This document shows positions 26,932-37,570 of a stretch of DNA of 46,135 bases, piece by piece. Position 1 is the first letter of the stretch. Every line of letters begins with the position of its first letter. The position numbers and the translations under genes are program-made. The notes under the pieces were generated by a model. That model searched no databases. It saw only the letters and a list, made by a program, of their open reading frames with translations, and was not told where the DNA came from. The DNA is from Coemansia sp. RSA 487 (lineage: Eukaryota; Kickxellomycota; Kickxellomycetes; Kickxellales; Kickxellaceae): NCBI GenBank assembly GCA_027577595.1, contig JANBRJ010000119.1:1-46135 (forward strand), in the 5' to 3' direction.

Positions 26932-29661
26932 GCAGGAAGGAGGGAAGGCAGCGCAGGGCAAGAAGCATTGCCACAATTGGAAAAGCGCGCAGGCGAGAGA
27001 CGCAGGCGCCAATTCCTCTAAGGGGTCAGCGCGAATCTGCCCTCTCCCTCCCCGTGAAGGGCGGCAGAGGCAGCCACTGGCTGGATGCTGCTCTGCGGGT
27101 GAGCGTGCGCATGTGCGTGTGCATTGTTCCGAGCGCAACCGAGCCGCGGGCATAGGCTGGGCCAGACAGGGCGCTTTGCTGTTGAAGCGCGTGCATGTGC
27201 GCCGAATTTCGCCTAAGGCAGCCACCGCATCTACCCAGGCAGAAAGTGGTACACACGCGCAGATCCCTGGAGGCAATGCACATACCCACTTTTTTTCCAT
27301 TTCACATGACAGTCTAGCATCGCCCACGGAGCCCACGCTTGCGCCGTCTCTCCCTGCTGCTGGTCTCTGCTGCTCTTACCTCACTCATGTCTGAGAAAAT
27401 CGGCGCATAGATCGCCAGGTGCCTAGAGGGATGCCTGTCCTTTTACGAACAAGCAAATATGGATATGGCTCTGTCGCCCTTCATGTCCGTATCCAGTGCA
27501 GTTCCAGTGAATAAAAAGGCAGATATTACTTAATACTAGACCAGCATGTGAGTGTTTAGCGCATGACTGCCTTCTACAAATAGCCGCCGCCAGCGCACAA
27601 ATCCTGGAACTGCTTTGGCTCGGGCATTCCCGGCCACTACCAGAATCTGCGCTGTTTCTACTGGTGCTCGAAGATTTTGGTGGTGATTGTACTGCGTATG
27701 CGTATCCTGTTCAATCTCTACCATGTGTTGCACCTGTACTCATTTTGTGACATGTACCGTGCATAATACACGGTATGATACGGCAGGTATGTTGTGACCG
27801 CTTTTGTCTATCTGCATCTGCTTTTTCTTTCTAGATAAACAACTGCCGCAACGCCATTTGTCTTTGCGCTATCTCCCGCCTCTTTGCTCTGAGCATGTGC
27901 TTTTTTTAGCAACAACTCTTTCAGCATCCCCTTTTTCATGCATATAGTTACCCAAGCTTGACGCTCTGGAGCGGGTGTTTGGCTGGGGCCGGGATGTGCA
28001 GGTGGGTGGCAACATCGGAGATAACCGGTGTGACAGAGCTAAGCAGCTAATTTTCAGGGGACTTGACACTGTGCTCCGTGTCGATCCAGCGCTTTGACCA
28101 ATTCCACTTAGAGACCCCCTCTTCTCCAGAAGTAAAGTATTAATCATCCGCTCTTGGCATTTTACTAAAAAATTTTTTAAACAAAAAACACGGCACAGAT
28201 CTGCAGCATGTGCCGAGGATCCAAAAGCGAATTGCCAAAAAAACTGACTGTGTGCGTTGCATCCACGTGCCATATATTCAAGGCATCTGAAACCCACCTG
28301 TAACCAAATATTGCATTGCCGGAGAACGACGGGTTGGTGCCAATTATCGCCAGAAGGAAGTAAATCCCACGCTAATGAATGGGTATAATTGGAAGCAGGA
28401 AAACATTTGGCCTGTGCGCAAATATCAATTGTATTAATTTCCAATTAAGGAAAGCATGTGTACAAATCAAGACACGACGATGCTTGTACACTGATGGGCG
28501 CTGCGGAAAACCGGTCGAATAAGGAAAACATCTTTTATTCAAGGACAACCACATTAATACGAACTGCTCTGCTGGTGGCAAATAGTGAAAGACTAAACGC
28601 GCAGTACATTGCGCCTGAATTTACAATGGAAGGTAAGCACGATAAGGTGTTTGAAGAAAGGCACTGGCGATTATATTTCCATATTCTAGAAAAAATAATG
28701 TGTGGCTAAAGCAGAGCATTGGGAAATGGATAGAGCACGCCCCCTATTATTTTTGCTTTGCTGCATACGTTCAGTTTGCAAGAGCAAAGTCTGCATATAT
28801 CTCTTTGAGCGTTTGCTACGATCACAACAACAGACACATACATACTCGCCATACATGAAGAACAGTGGAAAGCCTCTTTCAAGACCTAACCAAATGTCGA
28901 TTGGCAACTAGCGGCTGCGCGCCGTATATGAGCTGCTTATCTGGAGGGTAAATACATATGATGGCCATCCAGCCGCCTAGATGACACGGAAAAACAATGG
29001 ATAATTTATTTGCCAGAAACAGAGTTGAATGCCATTAACAATCTGCCTCAGATATAGGCTGATTTCATCAAAGGTGATGATCGTACCAGAGCAGCAGCCC
29101 CCTGGTATCAGAGACATGGTTTCTTGGTGCACACTGATTGCTGTGCACAGGCAGCAATAATCAAAGGGGGCGAGCGGCGGCTCCGTGCTTCCTCCCACTC
29201 CCAGCAATTGCCACGGACGCTGCAAGAGGGGATGGACATACAGGATCACAGCGCACCAGACCCGAGTAAAGGAGTGGACAAAAGGCACTGACCACTCCTT
29301 GCGAGAGCGTGGGGGTTAATCACACGAATGCAAGTCTATCAGGCATGGGCGATCGCCACCATTTTTCTTCTGGGATGTACCGCACACATTGGAGCGACCC
29401 ACCCTTTTCTGGACGAGGAGCAATGATGGACGCAAGGCTTTGGGTTCCCGTCCATTTTCCTTGCTCCACCCTCTCCTTGCATCGTCAATGGCAGCAATGG
29501 CGTTCTTTTTTCTGTTCGTAGATTTTTACTCTCCCCTTTCTCGTACTGCGATAATTCCTGCCTGCTTCCAAAGTCAAACAACAAAAGGGAAATTGCCCGC
29601 GCCCTGCCTTTACGTGCTGAACAGAGATGTGTTTCTTTCATATGCCTTGTTGCCTTTGCTT

Positions 29662-29669
29662 TATAAATA
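29662..29669 (+). promoter_or_regulatory. TATA box of bHLH gene 2
   Basis: TATAAATA about 560 bases upstream of the start codon, followed by a CT-rich tract. If used, the leader is long (about 530 bases) with several upstream ATGs, or spliced. Confidence 0.4.
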
Positions 29670-30231
29670 CAAAGTCCCAAGACACTTTACTTCCTCTACG
29701 TTTCCCCATTCTAATCAAAATACTTTTCTTCAATCGAGGTCTTTCCCCCTTTATATCTCTTATCAATTGTCTAATCTCCCTGGCCAGTTGGCCTACATCT
29801 CTTCTATTAATGGATGGTTGCTAAAGCGCAAACACGTCGCTCCAACTACACCGACTACAAACACAAGCTGTGAATCTGCTTGCTCTCCGCATCTATAGTT
29901 CTCTTGGAGAAGAGCTCCTTTTGTCTATTTAGCCCTCCACTATCGGGTTTTTAGCATGTAAGCACGCCGCAACTCAATGTGCTCGAAAATAAAAGGCTCA
30001 CTGTCTTGTAGCAAACAGACATTCTTGTACTGTGAAAGTTGTTTGTACTGAACTACATGTCATATATACTCTATACCCTTCCGTAGACTAGTTTTGCAGT
30101 TCAGCAACTCCGTGCTCGGTAGCTACAAATCAGCTACTCTCCACAAACGTGGCTTCAAATACATATTGCTGTAAAAATACATACTGGGGAAATAGCACTT
30201 GTAAAAAAAAATAAAAAATAAAATATAAAGA

Positions 30232-31770
30232 ATGCCTAGTTCTCGCCGCCAAAAGTCGCTGTCTAAAAGCGTCCGGGGCCTCTCTAAATATCAACAAAAA
30301 CGGTGCACGGCTCCGACCACATATTCCTCTCCTACAAATATCACATCCGCTGCCTTGCCCCTTTCAGCAGACACAGCAACCGCTGGCACAGACTCATGCA
30401 ACCAAGCACACGCGCCATTTTTGCCACATTCCGGTGGCCGTCCTTGCACCGAGAATCCACATCCACATCCCGATCGCCAGCGCCAGCAGCAGGATTCTCC
30501 GTTGCACCCACGGACGGCAGCGGCCATTCCAGAGCTACAGGAACGAGCCATCATCAGCCAGCATAACAGCCCACAGACGATGCATTTTGGCAATGCCAGC
30601 ATCAGCAAGCACCCGCCGCATTTCTACTCTCAACCGCACCCAGGCATATATCAACAATTCTCCAGTAGCAGCATTTCTTCCTATCAGCCTCATCATCTCC
30701 ACCATGCTAGCCCTGCGCCCTCATCTTCCTCCTTTTCCTCACCCATGCAACAGACTTCGCGGCAGCACATCCATTCCACCTACGTCTCACACCTTCCGCC
30801 GCCTTCTCGTCATCTTGTGTACCAGCCCCGTCCATCATCCGGTCTGTTGTCTGCGAGTTCGACCGTCGAGCACCATCCGCACGGCACACAGCCCTGCCAC
30901 AATGCCAGAGAATCTTCTTACTATATCTGTCACCGTGGCCCCTCTACTCACGCCGAGTCTCCACTTACAGCACCCGCCGTTCTCTATACGCAGTCCGAGC
31001 CGTCATCGGCGCTGCCAATCTTGCCAGAACATCAGCACGCGATGACACGCAGTCATCATCATCCTTATTCGCAGCCCCTGGGCCACTCCACTGGTCATGA
31101 CTACCCACATGGCTCGAACGCCGGCCTGCACCCAACTTCTGTGCACCAGAGCCACGCTGCTGTGCCGTCTTCTTCCTCCGCAATGTCTGGGCTCTCAGCG
31201 GCCAGCAGAAGCTATCTAACCGAAGGACGCCCGCTTACCGCTGAGGAAAAGGAGCTGAAGCGTAAAGTATCGCATTCAGCAATAGAGAAGCGACGGCGCG
31301 AGCGTACAAACACAGTGCTTCGTGAGCTACAAAGCATCATCCCTGGCTTGTCAAAGTCTGGAAAAATACAAAAGCTTGAAATTTTGGAAGCTGCTGCCGA
31401 GTATATACGCGATCTAACCACCGAGCCAAAGCCAAATGATAAAGTGGAAACAGGTTCCTCACACGCAGGACATCTTGGTTCCAAAAAGCAGCGCAGAAAA
31501 AGGATGAACTGCTCGCAGGAATACGGCAGTGCTTTGGATAGCCTCCATGCCCCAAGGGTGCTTACAGAAAGCACTCCTTTAGAAACAGTCATGGAGCAGC
31601 AGCAACATCCAGCCGTTGCAACGCCAATGTCTGTGTCTTCAAACGCTTCAAGCGACGACTCTAGCGACGATGCTTTGGCAAACAACCTTCCAAAGCCCGC
31701 ACCCGACCTCCATTCTTCATCTCCTGATCCTTCCTCCATGAAGGTCAACTTTCTTCTTTGCAAAGAGTGA
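30232..31770 (+). CDS. bHLH transcription factor, paralogue 2
   Basis: A 512-residue single-exon nuclear protein. Residues 1-340 are low-complexity, rich in Ser, Pro, His and Gln (a probable activation region). The bHLH domain is at about 342-396: 'KRKVSHSAIEKRRRERTN', helix 1 'VLRELQSIIPGL', helix 2 'KLEILEAAAEYIRDL'. The basic region has H5/E9/R13, predicting CACGTG binding. The C-terminal part is Ser/Asp-rich and ends in SMKVNFLLCKE; MKVNFLL is shared exactly with paralogue 3. The start follows an A-rich leader, a good context for fungal initiation. The closest relative in the window is paralogue 3 (near-identical basic region and helix 2). Confidence 0.9.
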   Translation: MPSSRRQKSLSKSVRGLSKYQQKRCTAPTTYSSPTNITSAALPLSADTATAGTDSCNQAHAPFLPHSGGRPCTENPHPHPDRQRQQQDSPLHPRTAAAIPELQERAIISQHNSPQTMHFGNASISKHPPHFYSQPHPGIYQQFSSSSISSYQPHHLHHASPAPSSSSFSSPMQQTSRQHIHSTYVSHLPPPSRHLVYQPRPSSGLLSASSTVEHHPHGTQPCHNARESSYYICHRGPSTHAESPLTAPAVLYTQSEPSSALPILPEHQHAMTRSHHHPYSQPLGHSTGHDYPHGSNAGLHPTSVHQSHAAVPSSSSAMSGLSAASRSYLTEGRPLTAEEKELKRKVSHSAIEKRRRERTNTVLRELQSIIPGLSKSGKIQKLEILEAAAEYIRDLTTEPKPNDKVETGSSHAGHLGSKKQRRKRMNCSQEYGSALDSLHAPRVLTESTPLETVMEQQQHPAVATPMSVSSNASSDDSSDDALANNLPKPAPDLHSSSPDPSSMKVNFLLCKE

Positions 31771-32922
31771 CACACATCTATTGTTCGTTGTTATTTTTAT
31801 TATTAACTAAAGAGCCATGCTTTAGTTTCGTTTATCAAATGTTTATTCTGTTGTTTATTATCGTAGTTCAGCGAAAAAGCAGCAAGCAGCGCAGTTGCAA
31901 ACGATGGGAAACAGCGCAAACGTTATTGCATAGAGCCAAAGACCACGAAAGCGATAGAAATGCCAAAGAAATCAAGCTGGCAGCGTCTACCCAGGACAAC
32001 CACACAAACACTGCAACTTTGGTTGTTAAAAGGTGCGATAAAGAAAGCAGCATCTACAGAACACAGCTACTGAGCTAGCATCTGGTAGTAGATGGTATGC
32101 TGGCTAGAAGCACTGGCGGGCTTTCCGTATGAGCGATAGTACAGTGGGTAGCCAATGTTTTTTCTGTTCAGCCTTTAAATATTGGTCCATTCTCTCTAGT
32201 TCCTTTTATTTTATAAAACAACAAAAGACAGCAATGCACACTTGTTGTTTCTACAAACGTCACAAGTTTATCATATCTTAGTGTCATGCAACAAGTAAAG
32301 GAAACAAATGTATGGAAAGAAAAACATAGGCTCACTATTGCATCAAAGGGGAAAATATTGGCTCACCACTGCAATTAAGCTCTTGCTTCTGCAACGCAAG
32401 ATGAGCAATAGCATATGCACACACCAATGACAAGCCAGCTGATCTAATCAATCAGAGAATACGTAGATTACAAACAGCGAAATTTCCGACAGCGATAAAC
32501 AAATATCCGCTACAAAAATGTGGATACTTTGGATGTTAAAAAGCGCGTATTTAATTTGGAGAAGAATATAATTGCGGAAGCATACTTACGAGCGGAGCAT
32601 TGAGTAAAAGGCGCGGCAATATTTGCCATATACTTTTGCTGGAAATATGGAAGTGTCTGGTGCCAAAAAAGCAGCCATCAGACCAACAAGAGCAATAAAA
32701 AAGGAACCAATTTCCCGCATAGTGGAGAAGAGTTTTGTGTGTGAATCCGCTGCTATTTTATCCTGATGCTCCAAGAAAAACCTCCACGCTCTACCCCTCC
32801 ATTCCCTTTTAACAGCCCATTGTTGCTTCCCTTTCTTTCTCTCTCTCTCTTGTCGCCCTTGGTAGTAGTTGTTATCTTTATCTTTGAAATTGCCTTTTTA
32901 TACTTTTTTTTTTTTTTAAAAA
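31771..32922. other. Gene-free gap between bHLH 2 and PDB1
   Basis: About 1.15 kb without a recognisable gene. It contains the second copy of the dispersed repeat (32130-32400) and, near 31880-31900, a short GCAGTTGCAAACGAT stretch like one at about 1500-1514. The last 150 bases, CT- then T-rich, are the PDB1 promoter and leader. Confidence 0.5.
32130..32400 (+). repeat. Dispersed repeat, copy B
   Basis: Aligns by eye with 1360-1720 in the same orientation, with many substitutions and a short internal duplication (two GGCTCAC segments at about 32329-32335 and 32352-32358). It is shorter than copy A because the ~130 bases after AGCCAATGTTTTTTC are missing. No coding sequence. Confidence 0.6.
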
Positions 32923-34597
32923 ATGTCTGCTCCTCTCAAGTCTCTTTTCAAGCAGCCTCTTGTTTCACGCTTGGCAAATCGCTCTTCCCGCGCGCTTGCC
33001 AGCGCACTCCGCCACAACTCGTCCGCTGCTGGAGGCGAATCGGTAAGCATAAGTGGCAGCTAGAAGCCATTATAATTCTCGAAATTTGGCAGCACAGCCT
33101 CAAACATTTAGCCGTGGTCGCAATCGCAAGCTTGTTTCATTCATTTAACTAATTCCATCTTTAATCTGTTTATTGCTGGGCTTGCAATTTTGTAGATCAC
33201 TGTGCGCGAGGCGCTAAACCAGGCCATCGATGAGGAAATGGAGCGTGACGAGTCGGTTTGGCTTCTCGGAGAAGAGGTCGCTCAGTACAACGGTGCCTAC
33301 AAGGTATGAAATACATAGCATATGGAAACGGCTTATTGCATTGATCGTTAGAACTATCTTGGAGATTCCAGCATCTACAGAAACACTGGCTGTGTGGTTT
33401 GATCTTGTTTTCTTCTTCTTCTTCTTCTTCATCTCCAAGCAGAGATATACACTAGACCACTTGCATCATTCCGTGGTTTGTACTAAATGGGTAAGGGGGC
33501 AGCGATTCTTTGGTTAACTGATGGTATTGTAGGTATCCAAGGGTCTTCTAGACAAGTACGGTCCCAAGCGCGTCGTCGACACCCCGATTACGGAGATGGG
33601 ATTCGCCGGGATTGCTGTCGGTGCTGCTTTCCACGGCACAAAGCCTATTTGCGAGTTCATGACCTTCAACTTTGCTATGCAGGTAAGTTCTTGTTTGCAC
33701 GGCACCGATGAAAAAGCTGCGTCTGTAGGAAACAGCGTCATAGACAGGAGCCGTTGGCAAAGAATAAAAATCATCGTGTGCTAATGTCAGAGCAAACTGA
33801 GAGCGCACGTTTTACATGTCCATTTCTGCTAACGATCTGTCAGATCTAATTGCACGTTCTTTCCATAGGCCATCGATCAAATCATCAACTCTGGCGCAAA
33901 GACGCACTACATGTCGGGCGGATTCGCCAAATGCCCAATCGTGTTCCGTGGCCCCAACGGCGCAGCAGCCGGCGTCGGTGCGCAGCACTCGCAGGACTAT
34001 GCGTCATGGTATGGACAGATCCCCGGGCTCAAGGTTGTCAGCCCGTACGATGCTGAGGACGCAAAGGGCCTGATGAAGGCGGCCATTCGCGACCCCAACC
34101 CCGTTGTTGTTCTGGAGAACGAGCTCATGTACGGTGTTAGCTTCCCTCTTAATGCTGATGTCGCTAGCAAAGACTTTGTGCTTCCATTCGGAAAGGCCAA
34201 GATTGCACGCGAGGGCACGGATATCACCATTGCCACGTATTCGCGCTCGGTTGGCTTCGCGCTGGAGGCAGCCGAGCTCCTCGCCAAAGAGGGCATCAAC
34301 GCCGAGGTCATCAACCTGCGCTCGATCCGCCCTCTGGATCTTGACGCCATCATCAGATCTGTCAAAAAGACCAACCACCTGATGACTGTCGAACAGGGCT
34401 TCCCGCAGTTTGGCATGGGCTCCGAAGTTTCCGCCCAGATCATGGAGTCCGAGGCTTTCGACTACCTTGATGCACCTGTCTGCCGCGTTACTGGTGCTGA
34501 CGTCCCCATGCCCTACGCCCAGAACCTCGAGGCGCTTGCTCTCCCGGACACCGAGGTCATTTACAAGCAGGCCAAGCGGGTGCTCAACGTCGAGTAG
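32923..34597 (+). CDS. PDB1: Pyruvate dehydrogenase E1 component subunit beta, mitochondrial
   Basis: Beta subunit of the E1 heterotetramer that decarboxylates pyruvate in the mitochondrial matrix. Exons: 32923-33042, 33196-33303, 33533-33682, 33869-34597; introns of 153, 229 and 186 bases, all phase 0 with GTAAGC, GTATGA and GTAAGT donors. The product is 368 residues, normal for the family. Residues 1-38 form an Arg/Ser-rich targeting peptide ([20 protein letters not shown]...). The mature part starts [15 protein letters not shown], then '[15 protein letters not shown]', '[18 protein letters not shown]', '[20 protein letters not shown]', and 'IRPLDLDAI'; all are standard E1-beta blocks. No lesion. 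Intron 2 contains a TTC repeat. Confidence 0.97.
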
Positions 34598-35099
34598 GTC
34601 TAGACTACACAAAAATGGTTTTTGTCGTGTCTCAGTTCAAATGCCTAAAAAAGGCGACGCATATAAAATAAAATATGGATGGCGGTTATGCGTATGTGAA
34701 ACAAGCATATAGTGTTTTGCATACGCCAAAGTCAAACGCAAATGCAAAATGCCCGGGTGTTTCAATCCGGACTGCTGGTGTAAAATGCTAGGACAGAAGA
34801 CGACATTCCAGACCCTCGATGGCTTGCTTTATGCGTCCATTTGCTTGTATGTCTAGACACATGCACCAGCTCTTTCTGTTTGTGCAATAGAAAAGATGTT
34901 GAGTACATTTGTGCGAGGTGGATAACATCTCTCCTCCCATTGCAATAAAAGGAGACATAGACGGAGAAATTTCCTTCAAAAAGGCGATCTGTTTTATTTA
35001 GTTTGTATGTGAGCGCTCAATAAATCCTTACTATTACTTGTTTGTTTTGGCACATCAATATCGGTCTTACACCACTTTCTAGCCTGAATCTAAAAAAGA
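34598..35099. other. Intergenic gap PDB1 / HAM1-like gene
   Basis: About 500 bases, PDB1 3' flank and the promoter of the next gene on the same strand. No RNA gene or repeat seen. Confidence 0.4.
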
Positions 35100-37370
35100 A
35101 TGAGCGAGGCGATAAAGGGTGCATTCAACAGGCGCAAATCGGAGCCAACCGATATCAGCCCCGGCGACACATTCTCGCCCTTGACAGATGAGTTTAAGCC
35201 AGATTCTACAAGGGCGCGCTTTGAGGAGCTTGTCAGCACCTACCGCAACACGCACGACGCTCGTGGCAAGGCTCTCAGCGGATTTGACAAGGCTGTCGGG
35301 AACGGCGGCTCGTTGTTCCAGCTCATGGCAATGGCCAAGGGCGGGGAGCTTCCCCCTACATCTCAAATCGAACGAGTGGTGAATAGGATAAACTTCAACA
35401 AGCTGCGCGAGCACGCAACAACCTTCCAGGGCAAGAAAGTCATTGACAACCTAGAAAACTCCACCAGCAAGGGCCTAACCGCATTCCAAGAGATCAACGG
35501 CGAGGACAATGCTCAGGAGATCATAGGCAGCATGAACAGCATCCGCAAGAAAACCATCGACGAGCGCAAGGCGATGACAAAGAAGGCCAAGGAAAGCACG
35601 GCCAAGTCAAAGACGGATATCAACGCTGCTGGAAAGGACGTTCTGGTGCTTGCAAAGGGTATTGGAACATCCTCTTCCTCCCGCAAGGCCCTTGGCGACA
35701 TGTTCAGCCTCATTAGCGCTACGATACAGAAAAAGGAGATAAGCGATGACGATAGCACGTCGCTAGTCGACCGTGTGCGCAACCTTGTTATCGAAGTCCG
35801 CAACGACACGGGCGTTCGCAAGTCCATGTCCTCGCTTCACTCCCTCTACGGCACCTCCTTCGTCAAGGGCACAGACGCTATGAAGGGCGCACGCGAGAAG
35901 ACCAAGGACCACCCGGCGCTCGAGGACTATAAGCAAGCGCGCAGGCATGCCGAGGATCTGTTCAGCCGGATAGGCGGTGGCTATGACATCACCAAGATCA
36001 CCACCGCCCTGACGGCCGTCGGCGTCATGATCCGCGACAACCAGAACATCAGGGATCTGATGGACAACACCAAGAGCTTTGGTGACTGGGCTATGAACGT
36101 TGATGAGGATGAGCTCACCAACGAACAGTTCGTGTCGCGCAGCAAGGATCTCATCCACCAGAGCCAGAGCGTCTTCACCGAGGAGGACGGCGAGCAGTTC
36201 AACACGCTGTCGCGCGAGTTCAAAGCCTACACGCGTGCAGTCCAGGAAAACCCCGTGCTTGTCGAGTACAAGGACTCCCTGTATGGCCTGGCACGATCGG
36301 TATCTGGCAGCAATCTGGACTCCGAAGCACGCGCGGAGCACCTTAGGGCACTGCGCCAGGATATGATGGCCAATCTGCCGATTCTCATGCAGACGCTGCG
36401 CTACGTGCCGCTGCCGCGCGTATCTGGGGAAAATAAAGATCTGGAGTTTGCGGCCGACAACATTGTACTGGATCTGAAGCATTTTGTCCCAGAGCACATA
36501 AGCTTTGACATCCACAGCGAGGTCTATCCGCGCTCTGCGATGCTCAAGGACAAGTCGGCAATGCGCTCGCGCCATGACCACCAGGGCGAGCAGTTCTACT
36601 ATATCAACATCACCGGCGTCAACTGCGTGGCCAAGCGCGTTGCGTTCTACCTCAAGAAGAAGAAGGGTCTGCCTCGTCTTGCCGAGAAGGGAATCGCAGA
36701 CCTGGTGATCGGTGAGCGCGGAATGGATATAGCCATCCGTGCTCGCAGGCTGCACCCGAGCGAGAAGCCGCAGAGGCAAAGCGCCGCAAGTGCTGGCAGC
36801 AGCGAGGGAGGTGCTGAGCAGCTTTCTGCAAACTTGGCTCGTGAGCTGGATATTGCAGATGTCAATGTTAAGTTGCATCATCTGGACATGAGGGTACACG
36901 AGAACAAGCACAACATCTGCAGCACCCTTGGGATCATGTTGATGCGTCCAGTGGCACGCAAGCTGGTTGCCAGGACCATCGCAAAGTCCCTTACAGATCA
37001 GCTTGTGGCTGGTGACAAGATCATGAGCAAGTACAGCGCCACTGCGCACACCTTTGTGGCAAACAACACCAAGAAGGCGATGGCGTCTGCAAAGAAGGGC
37101 GTTCAGAAGGGCAAGGAGCAAGCGTCCAGTATGCGCACCAAGGCAAAGAACCCAAATAAGGATGCTGCCAAGAAGGCTACCGAGGCGAGCCCAGGCACAG
37201 TGGCGAAAGACGCTAGCAAGGAGGCCAACACAGCCAACGAGCGTCACAAGGCAGAGGCTGAGATGAAGAGATCGGCCCCCACCGGAGACAAGCTCCAGCA
37301 GCAGCGCGAGGAGAGACGCGACTCTCTAGTTGAGCAAAGCGAAGCTGAGCCAACTGCCACTCAAGTTTGA
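35100..37370 (+). CDS. HAM1-like fungal protein (HAM1 N- and C-terminal domains)
   Basis: A 756-residue single-exon protein. The layout fits the fungal HAM1-like family (Pfam HAM1_N / HAM1_C): a long helical N-terminal half with 'FEELVSTYRNTHDARGKALS' and repeated amphipathic helices, then the conserved block 'LRYVPLPRVSGENKDLEFAA' followed by 'DNIVLDLKHFVPEHISFDI' (about residues 437-475), resembling lipid-binding BPI/SMP-type folds. The end (about 645-756) is Lys/Ala/Glu-rich and probably disordered. No signal peptide. The molecular role is not established; lipid binding is suggested by family resemblance only. Codon use is markedly GC-rich at third positions relative to flanking DNA, as in PDB1, which points to high expression. 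A frame of 494 codons on the opposite strand is a by-product of this bias. Confidence 0.8.
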   Translation: MSEAIKGAFNRRKSEPTDISPGDTFSPLTDEFKPDSTRARFEELVSTYRNTHDARGKALSGFDKAVGNGGSLFQLMAMAKGGELPPTSQIERVVNRINFNKLREHATTFQGKKVIDNLENSTSKGLTAFQEINGEDNAQEIIGSMNSIRKKTIDERKAMTKKAKESTAKSKTDINAAGKDVLVLAKGIGTSSSSRKALGDMFSLISATIQKKEISDDDSTSLVDRVRNLVIEVRNDTGVRKSMSSLHSLYGTSFVKGTDAMKGAREKTKDHPALEDYKQARRHAEDLFSRIGGGYDITKITTALTAVGVMIRDNQNIRDLMDNTKSFGDWAMNVDEDELTNEQFVSRSKDLIHQSQSVFTEEDGEQFNTLSREFKAYTRAVQENPVLVEYKDSLYGLARSVSGSNLDSEARAEHLRALRQDMMANLPILMQTLRYVPLPRVSGENKDLEFAADNIVLDLKHFVPEHISFDIHSEVYPRSAMLKDKSAMRSRHDHQGEQFYYINITGVNCVAKRVAFYLKKKKGLPRLAEKGIADLVIGERGMDIAIRARRLHPSEKPQRQSAASAGSSEGGAEQLSANLARELDIADVNVKLHHLDMRVHENKHNICSTLGIMLMRPVARKLVARTIAKSLTDQLVAGDKIMSKYSATAHTFVANNTKKAMASAKKGVQKGKEQASSMRTKAKNPNKDAAKKATEASPGTVAKDASKEANTANERHKAEAEMKRSAPTGDKLQQQREERRDSLVEQSEAEPTATQV

Positions 37371-37390
37371 AAAACAGGCACACGGCACTT

Positions 37391-37416
37391 TTTTATTTTA
37401 TTTTATTTTATTTTAT
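37391..37416. repeat. TTTTA microsatellite in the HAM1-like gene 3' flank
   Basis: Five tandem TTTTA units about 20 bases after the stop codon; lies in the expected 3' UTR. Confidence 0.9.
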
Positions 37417-37570
37417 TCCAAATTGCTTTCTTATATATTTACCTACTTTTAAATAGATTTTTTTAAAATAACACAAAGGCAAAAGGCAGAATTCGTCAAG
37501 AAAACGCCCTCGAAGAGTGCGCACTATCTCCGGTCAAAGGGCAAATATAATACAGCACAACATAAAACAA

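Larger units (their letters stand above)
26758..30231. other. 3.5-kb gene-free interval between divergent bHLH genes
   Basis: No coding gene was recognised. Near 26760-27400 the DNA is GC-rich upstream of bHLH 1. The CT-rich stretch 29690-29900 is probably the bHLH 2 leader. A CACGTG E-box lies at 28264-28269. The size is large compared with other gaps in the window (300-500 bases), which suggests extended regulatory DNA for both genes or unrecognised non-coding transcripts. Several open frames of 60-190 codons here have no family resemblance. Confidence 0.5.

Noticed and set aside
27536-27733. 65-codon minus-strand frame that looked transposase-like at first
   Set aside because: No catalytic motif, no neighbouring fragments and no repeat ends.
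29389-29898. 169-codon frame upstream of bHLH 2
   Set aside because: Spans a TATA box and a CT-rich tract; composition is that of a leader, not a protein.
35763-37247. 494-codon open frame on the minus strand inside the HAM1-like gene
   Set aside because: Antisense shadow caused by GC-rich third positions of the real gene; no protein family character.
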